This document shows positions 1-6,404 of a DNA stretch of 54,482 bases, one piece after another. Numbering within the stretch: the first letter of the stretch is position 1; every line of letters starts with the position of its first letter. The notes beneath the pieces are model-generated. The model saw only the letters and a program-made list of their open reading frames with translations. It had not been told where the DNA came from and made no database searches. The position numbers and the translations under genes are program-made. The stretch is from Anaerolineae bacterium (lineage in GTDB: Bacteria; Chloroflexota; Anaerolineae; Aggregatilineales; Phototrophicaceae), in the NCBI GenBank assembly GCA_023382675.1, contig JAHDWN010000016.1, positions 1 through 54,482 of the forward strand. Reading direction: 5' to 3'.

Positions 1-78
1 CGAACCGAAATCTGCCCAGACGCCGCCCCTGGCCGGGATACCCTCGCGCAGCAAGTTGACGTGATCGGTATGGTTCAT
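1..78 (-). CDS. class I SAM-dependent methyltransferase, N-terminal fragment
   Basis: Partial gene: the ATG is at 76-78 on the minus strand and the frame runs off the window edge after 26 codons. The visible end reads MNHTDHVNLLREG followed by GGVWADFGS, which fits motif I of Rossmann-fold methyltransferases (normally continuing GSGTG). The N-terminal pattern of about 20 residues before motif I is common in small bacterial methyltransferases. A promoter with an extended -10 lies directly upstream. The substrate cannot be inferred. The family call rests on a very short stretch and would fail if the downstream part lacks the acidic motif II. Confidence 0.6.
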   Translation of the reverse strand, partial: MNHTDHVNLLREGIPARGGVWADFGS

Positions 79-81
79 GGT

Positions 82-128
82 GGCTCGCCCTTCGCGAGCC
101 AGTATAGCAGCATTCGGTTTGGGGTGAA
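82..128 (-). promoter_or_regulatory. promoter with extended -10 and overlapping dyad, for the partial methyltransferase gene
   Basis: Read on the minus strand: TTCACC (123-128), 16-base spacer, TATACT (101-106) preceded by TGC, so an extended -10. Immediately downstream lies a perfect 7-bp inverted repeat, GGCTCGC / GCGAGCC (82-88 and 94-100, 5-base loop), ending 3 bases before the ATG. With transcription starting about 7 bases after the -10, the dyad overlaps the start site and the ribosome-binding region, so it could be an operator or a short leader hairpin. No good Shine-Dalgarno is visible apart from this hairpin. Promoter assignment is by eye. Confidence 0.5.
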
Positions 129-167
129 GCATGGAGTCGCCGCCGCCGCCGAAATCCGGCTGCGTGG

Positions 168-899
168 TCAGCGATAAGCCAGCAGCAGCCGGAAATGGCT
201 GCCCTCAGGCCCCGTCTTGACGAGCGTGATCTGCCCGCCGAGGAGCTTTGCCAGCGCCTGCGCCATCGCCAGCCCCAGGCCGCTGCCGGAGGTCGGCACG
301 GGGATGAGCGGCGAGTCGCCCTTGCAAAACGGTGTGAACAGTTGCGCCTGAATCTCTGGCGCAATACCTGTGCCGGTGTCGCGCACATCCACACGCAGCG
401 TCCCCGTCTGCTCGACGGCGACCTCCAGGTGAACCGCGCCCGCTTCGGTGAACGCGACGGCATTCCAGCACAGCGCTTCGAGCATCATGCGCCACAGATT
501 GAGATCAGCCTGGATGATGTCCGGCACGTCCTCCGCGACCTTGACTTCAAAGGCGACATCTTGCTCGGCCAACAGGGCGCGCACCGGCTTTTGCACTACC
601 TCGACCAGATCGCGCAGGATGAAATCGGCGGGCGCAGTATCTAACTGATCGGCCGTCGCTTTGAGGTAGAGCACAAAATGATCGAGAACGGTGAGCAGGC
701 GCGCGCTGTTGCGCTTGATCCGTTCGGCGGCGCGGGTTTGCTTGGGCGAAATCTCGCCATAGGCCCCTTCGAGCATCATGTCGTTGGTGGCGGCGATGGC
801 ATTCAATGGGCTGCGCAGGTCGTGATTGAGCTGGCGCATCAAAGCGACGGCATCAGCGAACGACGTTGCGGCTGGTATCTGTGTGGGCGTTTGAGTCAT
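168..899 (-). CDS. soluble sensor histidine kinase (HisKA + HATPase_c)
   Basis: 243-residue cytoplasmic kinase without a membrane segment or recognisable sensor domain. The H-box is LNHDLRSPLNAI around residue 25; the ATP-binding part has the N-box Asn (LCWNAVAF), G1 DTGTGIA and G2 GSGLGLAM. It is last in a minus-strand operon, its ATG overlapping the stop of the upstream response regulator (ATGA at 896-899), so coupled translation is likely. The lack of an input domain suggests it takes its signal from partner proteins, probably the receivers encoded just upstream. The Asp after the phospho-His (NHDLRSP where HE is usual) is a conservative change seen in many hybrid-type kinases. Confidence 0.9.
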   Translation of the reverse strand: MTQTPTQIPAATSFADAVALMRQLNHDLRSPLNAIAATNDMMLEGAYGEISPKQTRAAERIKRNSARLLTVLDHFVLYLKATADQLDTAPADFILRDLVEVVQKPVRALLAEQDVAFEVKVAEDVPDIIQADLNLWRMMLEALCWNAVAFTEAGAVHLEVAVEQTGTLRVDVRDTGTGIAPEIQAQLFTPFCKGDSPLIPVPTSGSGLGLAMAQALAKLLGGQITLVKTGPEGSHFRLLLAYR

Positions 900-1267
900 T
901 TATCTTGCTCCGGTACGGGATCTCCGCGCACAATGGCTCGCAGAGTCGCAAGACTGACCGGTTTTGCCAGCCAGCCGTCTGTAGCCCAGTGTTCGGCAGC
1001 GTACTTAGCACGCTCCGGGAAACCGCTGACGATATAGACTCTGGTATCCTCCAGCTTGTGATTCTTGCGCATGAACAAGAGGACGACTTCGCCGGTGCCT
1101 CCTTTGATCTGCATATCGAGAAGGATCACGTCCGGCACAAAGATCGGCAATTTGGTGAGCGCAGTCACAGCCGATGCGACACCCAGAACCTTGTGTCCGT
1201 CAGCTTCTAGAACATCTTGGTATGTTTCGCGAAGATCGATATCGTCTTCGACAACCATAACTTTCAT
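896..1267 (-). CDS. receiver-only response regulator
   Basis: 123-residue single REC domain. The acidic pocket is VVEDD near the N-terminus, the phospho-acceptor Asp lies in VILLDMQ (about residue 51), and the conserved Lys is in WLAKPV. No output domain follows, so it acts as a CheY/Spo0F-type carrier or protein-binding regulator. The start at 1267 is chosen over a longer frame (to 1336) because the protein then begins exactly at the first beta-strand and an AAAAGG Shine-Dalgarno sits 7-8 bases upstream. Its stop overlaps the start of the soluble kinase gene, which makes that kinase the obvious partner. Confidence 0.9.
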   Translation of the reverse strand: MKVMVVEDDIDLRETYQDVLEADGHKVLGVASAVTALTKLPIFVPDVILLDMQIKGGTGEVVLLFMRKNHKLEDTRVYIVSGFPERAKYAAEHWATDGWLAKPVSLATLRAIVRGDPVPEQDK

Positions 1268-1362
1268 ACGGGTGCCTTTTGGGTGTGGGAAAATTGGCCT
1301 TCGCCCGGCCTGGGCCAGTCGATAGCGGGCATCCACAGTTTGAATGCCCGCCGCAGAGCGGC

Positions 1363-1749
1363 CTAGTAGCCATTCATGACACTTTCCAATTCGCGAACGA
1401 ATGAGGTCGCTTCAATCGGTTTGATAAAGTAAGCCGCAAAGCCAGCTTCGATTGCCTGTTCCGCCATTTCTGCTGAATAGTAAGCGGTAACGGCGACGAA
1501 GGGCACGTCAGCGAACTGCGGACTGCGCTTGGCGCGTTTCAAAAAGCTCCAGCCATCCAGCCCTGGCAGGTTAAGATCGACAATCACAAGGTTTGGGTTG
1601 ACGCTTTCGAGCGTCTTGAGACCTTCTTCCGCTGTTTCAACGCCGGTAGAATGGATGCCATAGTAGCCGAGAATACCCTGCACCAATTCCATGCTGTCAT
1701 GTTCGTCCTCAACGACCATAACGTTCCAGGTATCAATGGTCGTGGTCAT
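1363..1749 (-). CDS. receiver-only response regulator
   Basis: 128-residue REC domain: acidic pocket VVEDEHD, phospho-acceptor Asp in VIVDLNLPGLDGW, Thr/Ala switch region VAVTAYYS, and Lys in FIKPIE. No DNA-binding or enzymatic output domain. A GGAAG Shine-Dalgarno lies 6 bases before the ATG. The start overlaps the end of the preceding receiver gene by 17 bases. It differs clearly from its two neighbours, so the three receivers are old paralogues rather than a recent duplication. Likely a phosphorelay carrier or a competing phosphate sink for the two kinases of the operon. Confidence 0.9.
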   Translation of the reverse strand: MTTTIDTWNVMVVEDEHDSMELVQGILGYYGIHSTGVETAEEGLKTLESVNPNLVIVDLNLPGLDGWSFLKRAKRSPQFADVPFVAVTAYYSAEMAEQAIEAGFAAYFIKPIEATSFVRELESVMNGY

Positions 1750-2158
1750 GTGTTGCTTCCTTTCCAGCTTGGGTCTTTAACGACTCTCGAATGTCTTCTA
1801 CAAGTGTGGCGACGTTGATAGGCTTGGTCAGATAGCCGTCGAAGCCGGCTGCCAGCGCTCGTTCGCGGTCGCCGGCCATGGCATGTGCTGTCAGGGCGAT
1901 CATCGGCTCGCCGCCATAGTGTTGGTTGGTCTTGAGCTTGGCTCGCATCTGCCAGCCGTCAATATTCGGCATGGACAAGTCGATCAGCAGGATAGCTGGC
2001 TTGAATTCGACGTAGGCGGATAGCCCTTCTTCGCCGTTCTTGGCGCTGCAAGTTTTTGCGCCGCGAAATTCCAACGTCTCGGTAATCACCTCAAGGTTGT
2101 CCGGCTCATCATCGACGACCAGCACTGTCCAGGTGGTGATATCGTCCCAACTAAACAT
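1733..2158 (-). CDS. receiver-only response regulator with His-rich tail
   Basis: 141-residue REC domain: acidic pocket VVDDEPDN, phospho-acceptor Asp in LLIDLSMPNIDGW, IALTAHAM switch region, and Lys in YLTKPIN. The C-terminus ends in THDHDH, a short His/Asp tail that could bind metal but may be accidental. ATG 2156-2158 is preferred over a GTG at 2165-2167 because GGAGG lies 9 bases upstream of the ATG and would touch the GTG. It overlaps the end of the membrane kinase gene by 8 bases, making it that kinase's most likely partner. Confidence 0.9.
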   Translation of the reverse strand: MFSWDDITTWTVLVVDDEPDNLEVITETLEFRGAKTCSAKNGEEGLSAYVEFKPAILLIDLSMPNIDGWQMRAKLKTNQHYGGEPMIALTAHAMAGDRERALAAGFDGYLTKPINVATLVEDIRESLKTQAGKEATHDHDH

Positions 2159-3680
2159 GAATCTCACCCTCCAATTCCGGTGTGAGTTCCTGGTCTGGGA
2201 GGATCAGCGGCAAAGTAACCGTGAAGGTACTGCCGACATCAAGCTCGCTTTCGACACCGATCTGGCCGTTCATCATGCGTACCAGGTCGCGCGAGATCGC
2301 CAGCCCCAGGCCTGAGCCTCTATACGTGCGCGTGTACGAACCATCGACCTGGCGGAATTGCTCGAAGATCAGATCGCGCGCATGGGGCGGGATGCCGATA
2401 CCCGTGTCGCTGACCATGATCTTCCATTTCTTCTGATCTAGATCTGTCTCAACATCAAGACTGACGGAGCCTTTGGGCGTGAATTTGATCGCGTTCGAAA
2501 TCAAGTTCACAATCACCTGTTCGACACGCTTCTCATCGCCAATCAGGTTCTCCGGCAAATCTGGGCTGATGTTGAGCTTGAATTGCAGTTTGTTTTTCTC
2601 CGCGAGGCTCTCCATTTGTGCTGCCACGCGCTCGGTCATGGCCCGCGGAGAGTAGGGTTTCTCGACCGTCTCAAGTCGTCCGGCCTCGATGCGGGTGATG
2701 TCGAGCAGATCGTTGATGAGCGCCAGCAAGCGCGCGCCATTCTCTTTCAGCCGCGTAATCTTGTGTTCCTGTTTCTCGTTGAGCGGGCCGCTCATGCCCG
2801 CCAGCAGCATGTCGCTGAAGCCGATGATGGCGTTCAGCGGTGTTCTCAGCTCGTGAGACACGGTCGCCAGAAACTCGCCTTTGAGGCGGGCAGCTTCTTT
2901 CGCCCTGGCAACGGCAACCCGCAGTTCCTCTGCCTGTTTACGCAGGTCTGCCTCGCGTTTCTGAATGGCGTCGATCATTTCGTTGAAGGTCGTGGCCAGC
3001 TGATTCATCTCTTTCTGGCTCGTACTCACTGCGCGCGTGGACAGATCGCCTTCGGAAATGCGCTGGGCGACATTGGTGATCGCTAGCAACGGACGCGTGA
3101 TTGCGCGGCTGACGATCAGGGATGCGCCGGCGCCGGCAACGACGGCCACGGCGGCCAGGAGCAGTCCCTGGTTCTGAGCAGCTTGAAGCTGGAAGTTGAG
3201 ATCGGTAGAGGAGATTTGAATGCTAAATGCGCCGATCACGCGCCTTCCGACAGTGACCTGCTGTCCTGCTTCCAAATATCCAGGGAGCCAGCGCGTAATC
3301 AGACCGCCGCTGTCGATCAGTTCCTGGGCGAAAGGGTCAGCTTCCAGGCCAAATGTGAGGGCTTGGTCCAACGAGCTGTCTGCAACCAGTCGCCCTCCGT
3401 CATCATAGACGCGCACCTGGACACCTGTATTGGCGGCGCCGAAGGACTCTATTGAAGTTTCGAGCGCATTGGTGTCCAGCACATAGAGCGCGTTCGCTTG
3501 CGTGGTTGTGAGTGTGAGCAGGATGACTTCGGCCTGCCGTTCCAGCTCACGCCGCATGTTCCCCTGCTCACGATTGATATACAGCGTCGTGACGGCCAGC
3601 ACCGCGATGGCAACCAGGGTTGCCATCGTCAGTGTGAGCTGCGCCGCGAGCGACCAATTGCGCCAGAAAGCCAGTCGCAT
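2151..3680 (-). CDS. membrane sensor histidine kinase (HAMP, HisKA, HATPase_c)
   Basis: 509-residue two-transmembrane kinase. TM1 is near residues 12-32, an extracytoplasmic sensor of about 130 residues follows, TM2 begins GLLLAAVAVV, then HAMP, a short coiled coil, the H-box VSHELRTPLNAI, N-box (LISNAIKFTP), G1 DTGIGIP and G2 GSGLGLAI. The start at 3680 has AAGGA about 6 bases upstream and gives a short cytoplasmic tail before TM1; the longer frame to 3779 runs back into the upstream gene and lacks a ribosome site. It follows the PhnD-like binding-protein gene by 10 bases, so the secreted protein probably presents its ligand to this sensor. Confidence 0.93.
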   Translation of the reverse strand: MRLAFWRNWSLAAQLTLTMATLVAIAVLAVTTLYINREQGNMRRELERQAEVILLTLTTTQANALYVLDTNALETSIESFGAANTGVQVRVYDDGGRLVADSSLDQALTFGLEADPFAQELIDSGGLITRWLPGYLEAGQQVTVGRRVIGAFSIQISSTDLNFQLQAAQNQGLLLAAVAVVAGAGASLIVSRAITRPLLAITNVAQRISEGDLSTRAVSTSQKEMNQLATTFNEMIDAIQKREADLRKQAEELRVAVARAKEAARLKGEFLATVSHELRTPLNAIIGFSDMLLAGMSGPLNEKQEHKITRLKENGARLLALINDLLDITRIEAGRLETVEKPYSPRAMTERVAAQMESLAEKNKLQFKLNISPDLPENLIGDEKRVEQVIVNLISNAIKFTPKGSVSLDVETDLDQKKWKIMVSDTGIGIPPHARDLIFEQFRQVDGSYTRTYRGSGLGLAISRDLVRMMNGQIGVESELDVGSTFTVTLPLILPDQELTPELEGEIHV

Positions 3681-3690
3681 ATCTGTTCCT

Positions 3691-4617
3691 TTACCGCTGC
3701 ACCAGGTCAAACAGGGTCTGTAGTTCGTCCAGCGCTGCCTGCGCGCCTTCAGGGAACAAGTCGAACTGAGTGGTATCAAGCCCGTCCAGAATCTCCAGAG
3801 CGTCTTCGTCTTCGTGTATCACTACCAGAACGTCGGTGATGGCTGCCAGCAGGTCCGGGTCCATGCCGGAGCGAGCGATCATCAAGTTGCGCGGCGCGGC
3901 GACCGTTTCACCCAGAACGACCATGTGCTGGCGTGTTTCTTCGGGGATCTGGTCGTATTCCGCGCTATCAACCACGCCGGCGATCACGCGACCGCTGACG
4001 ACCCATTGAATGGTGGTCTCGTCGTCTTCACTGAAGACATAGCCGATTTCATCGTCTGCCACAGATGATGTCCATCGGGCTTTTTCGACGGGATTGAGAC
4101 CCATTTCAAGCAGATGCGCCTTGGGTAGCATGTAGCCTGAGGTCGATTGCGGCGCATCGAAGCCGACCATGTGCCCCTGCAGGTCTTCCAGCGATTCCAG
4201 CCCGCTGTCTTCCATCGCGAAAAACACCGAATGATATTCAGCCACGCCATCTTTCCAGCGGCGCAAGACCGGCACTGCGCCGGATTCATTGATCATCACC
4301 ATCGCGGGGAAGGGGCTGTCGAACAGCAGGTCGACTTCGCCCGTGGCGAGCCAGTCAATCATGGTTTCCATGTCGGGGGCGACCATGACCTCGCCGGTTT
4401 CGATGCCGTAATCTGCCAGGTGTTCAGCCAGGTAGTCCGCCAGCGGCTGGTATTTGCCGATCGTCTTGACTGGATCTTCGTCGATGTCGGCAAGGATAAT
4501 GCTGGTCGGCGCTTCAGCGTTGTCCGCCTGCGCGTTGACCACCGTCGATAGGGGGACACTGATAAGGATGAGGAGCAGTGCCAACAATAAGATACGGCAT
4601 AAATTCGTGCGTTGCAT
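3691..4617 (-). CDS. PhnD-like periplasmic phosphonate/phosphite-type binding protein
   Basis: 308-residue secreted binding protein of the PhnD/PtxB family (type 2 periplasmic fold). A signal peptide covers about residues 1-29 (MQRTNL, then a Leu/Ile core, ending VVNAQA). Family hallmarks are the KYQPLADYL N-terminal region, LLFDSPFPAMVM and PQSTSGYMLP, where the STSG segment contacts the anion in known members. The start at 4617 has GGAGG 9-10 bases upstream; a longer reading to 4659 adds no plausible sequence. No ATPase (PhnC) or permease (PhnE) is adjacent; instead a membrane histidine kinase follows directly. This suggests a sensory rather than transport role; the ligand is unknown. Confidence 0.9.
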   Translation of the reverse strand: MQRTNLCRILLLALLLILISVPLSTVVNAQADNAEAPTSIILADIDEDPVKTIGKYQPLADYLAEHLADYGIETGEVMVAPDMETMIDWLATGEVDLLFDSPFPAMVMINESGAVPVLRRWKDGVAEYHSVFFAMEDSGLESLEDLQGHMVGFDAPQSTSGYMLPKAHLLEMGLNPVEKARWTSSVADDEIGYVFSEDDETTIQWVVSGRVIAGVVDSAEYDQIPEETRQHMVVLGETVAAPRNLMIARSGMDPDLLAAITDVLVVIHEDEDALEILDGLDTTQFDLFPEGAQAALDELQTLFDLVQR

Positions 4618-5054
4618 ACGATTTGATCCTCCGATTGCATATGGAATAAACATTGACAATTAGTGCGCAAAAGGGTCGCTCTCCTAGCACTTGTGCCCTA
4701 TCAATAGCATACATTCCGCTGCCTTTGTAATAATTGAAATATTATGAATACTACGTGAAAACTGGAGCAATCTGGACACAGGGTTGAACCTGACGGGTCA
4801 GTGTCACAATCGCATATTCCTTCTTCAGCCTACGACGTACCCAGGGCGCGGAAGTCATAGGAAGTTATAAAAAATATGAAAATGTTACGGAATTGTCTAC
4901 ATGGGGTGTCCGGCTGCAGGATATTGGCGTCTGTGTGGACTCGCCAACTATGTGCCGTGCGTCGTGGTATGCACTATCGTCGCCGCTGCCTGGCGTTTCT
5001 TCACTGTATTCGATAGACTGGGTAGGACGTGCGGGTATCTATAGGGTAGACGCT
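4618..5054. other. non-coding gap, presumed promoter region of the binding-protein/kinase operon
   Basis: About 440 bases without a convincing gene. The part next to the binding-protein gene (about 4700-4760) is distinctly AT-rich compared with its surroundings and should hold the promoter of the minus-strand signalling operon. On the minus strand I see TATGCT around 4706-4711 as a possible -10, but no well-spaced -35. An open frame at 4893-5231 on the plus strand has no ribosome site and overlaps the pilin gene antisense, so I do not call it. Confidence 0.4.
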
Positions 5055-5088
5055 ACGGGGCACGGCGTTGGTTGCTGTGCCCCGTTTT
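5055..5088. terminator. hairpin terminator next to the pseudopilin operon
   Basis: Perfect 9-bp stem acggggcac (5055-5063) / gtgccccgt (5077-5085) with a 13-base loop. It starts 12 bases beyond the stop codon of the TadG-like gene, so it most likely ends that minus-strand operon. The T-run (5085-5088) is on the plus-strand side, so as an intrinsic terminator it is better oriented for plus-strand transcripts; on the minus strand the hairpin is preceded by AAAA. Confidence 0.6.
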
Positions 5089-5099
5089 CGTACAGTGGG

Positions 5100-6386
5100 C
5101 TATTCCGCGATCTGCACCTGCGGGGGGCGCGGCGGCAAGATCGTCGGGTCGAAGATCAGGTCGAGATCCGAGCCAGACATATTCATCGTGTTGGCGACGA
5201 TGCCGCCGATCACATACATGCTGGACAGTGACCCCTGCACCGCGCCATGCGGCGCATACATAAAGCCGTACCAGGTCGCATTCGAGCCGGAGACGATGAT
5301 CGCGTTGTAGCTGCACGGTTTGCCTTCGCCGTCGTTTGAAAACGCGATCAAGCCGTCGATGTAGTAGCGAACGTTCATGCCGGACCGGGCGTTGAACTGG
5401 ATCGAGCCGGTCGCGACGATGCTGATGCCCTCGGCGCGGCCATCGCCGTTGCGGTCGCCGTCGAGAACGGCACCGGTGTCGATGTCGGCGTTGCCGGCGA
5501 CGTAATACAGGCCTTCCAGGACGCGGCCACTGGCCGGTTTCCAGGTGCCGCCGCCAGCCGGTTTCCAATCCGGGTCGGTGGCGTCGATGTAGGTGTAGAG
5601 CGCGGCCTGACGCGCGCTGCTGCCGCCGGGCTGGTAATCCTGCAGGCGGAAGGGCAGCGGGTCGTCGCGGCGGGCCGCGTTGGTTACGGGTGCTTGCGGA
5701 ACGTCGGGTGTCTCCGGGTTCTCATCATCGGTGACCCACCAGTCGGTGTTGCTGTCTTCCACCTCGTCTTCGACCAGCGTCACGTCGCCGTAGATGTCAT
5801 TGCCGCCGCCGCCGCCGCCGATCTTAATTTCGTTGTTGCTGTGCATACCGCCTTCGATGTGGACAGACGAACCGGTCCAGTCAATCGTGTTCGGGCAGGT
5901 ATCGGAAATCGCGAACAGGGCGGGCACAGTTGCCGGGTCGAACGGCTCGGAGCAGAAGCCGACCGCGTAGGTCGTAACTTGCAGCGGGCCGGGGTAGACC
6001 AACTGGATGAAGTACGACGGTTTGCTCGCGGTGATTTCGACTTCGACGTAATCGGTGTCACCGGCGGCTGTGCCGCGCGTCGGCGGGTTGTTGACGGTGA
6101 CGGCGCTGCGGCCATCGCCATTGGTGAAGCCGTTCTCGGTCGCCGCCTGATAACCGGCGATGATCGGATCGCCGGCCGTACACTTGGCGTAGGTGGCGGC
6201 GACAACCGCGGCGTCGCTGGCATTCTGCGTGTCGCGCTGCAAGAAGAACAGGCCGCCGCCGTCGATTGCCAGGCCAAGCAGACCGATCAGGCCAATCATC
6301 AGGAAGGCGATGATGACGATGGCCTGTCCGGACTCGGCGCGCCGAGTCCGGGGTGTTGTTGCGGAACGTGGGTGCTGTGCGCTCAT
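5100..6386 (-). CDS. TadG-like pseudopilin with beta-rich C-terminal domain
   Basis: 428-residue protein. After a basic, Arg-rich N-terminus comes ESGQAIVIIAF and a hydrophobic helix (about residues 19-45) typical of TadG/TadE-type pseudopilins, ending in SDAAVVAATYA. The rest is extracellular, rich in Gly, Asn and Asp; the repeated pattern GGMHSNNEI, YGDV, YYVAGNADI, IVATGSI, FMYAPHG resembles the beta-helical domain found in PilX/PilA-associated proteins of environmental bacteria. ATG 6386 is chosen (AGGAG 9 bases upstream) over GTG 6404. It lies 18 bases after the pilin-stalk gene in the same operon. Attachment or surface-fibre function is inferred. Confidence 0.75.
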   Translation of the reverse strand: MSAQHPRSATTPRTRRAESGQAIVIIAFLMIGLIGLLGLAIDGGGLFFLQRDTQNASDAAVVAATYAKCTAGDPIIAGYQAATENGFTNGDGRSAVTVNNPPTRGTAAGDTDYVEVEITASKPSYFIQLVYPGPLQVTTYAVGFCSEPFDPATVPALFAISDTCPNTIDWTGSSVHIEGGMHSNNEIKIGGGGGGNDIYGDVTLVEDEVEDSNTDWWVTDDENPETPDVPQAPVTNAARRDDPLPFRLQDYQPGGSSARQAALYTYIDATDPDWKPAGGGTWKPASGRVLEGLYYVAGNADIDTGAVLDGDRNGDGRAEGISIVATGSIQFNARSGMNVRYYIDGLIAFSNDGEGKPCSYNAIIVSGSNATWYGFMYAPHGAVQGSLSSMYVIGGIVANTMNMSGSDLDLIFDPTILPPRPPQVQIAE

Positions 6387-6404
6387 AGTCTTTTGCTCCT
6401 GCAC

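Noticed and set aside
4893..5231. 112-codon plus-strand frame between the signalling and pilin operons
   Set aside because: No ribosome site, overlaps the 3' end of the TadG-like gene antisense and runs through the terminator hairpin.
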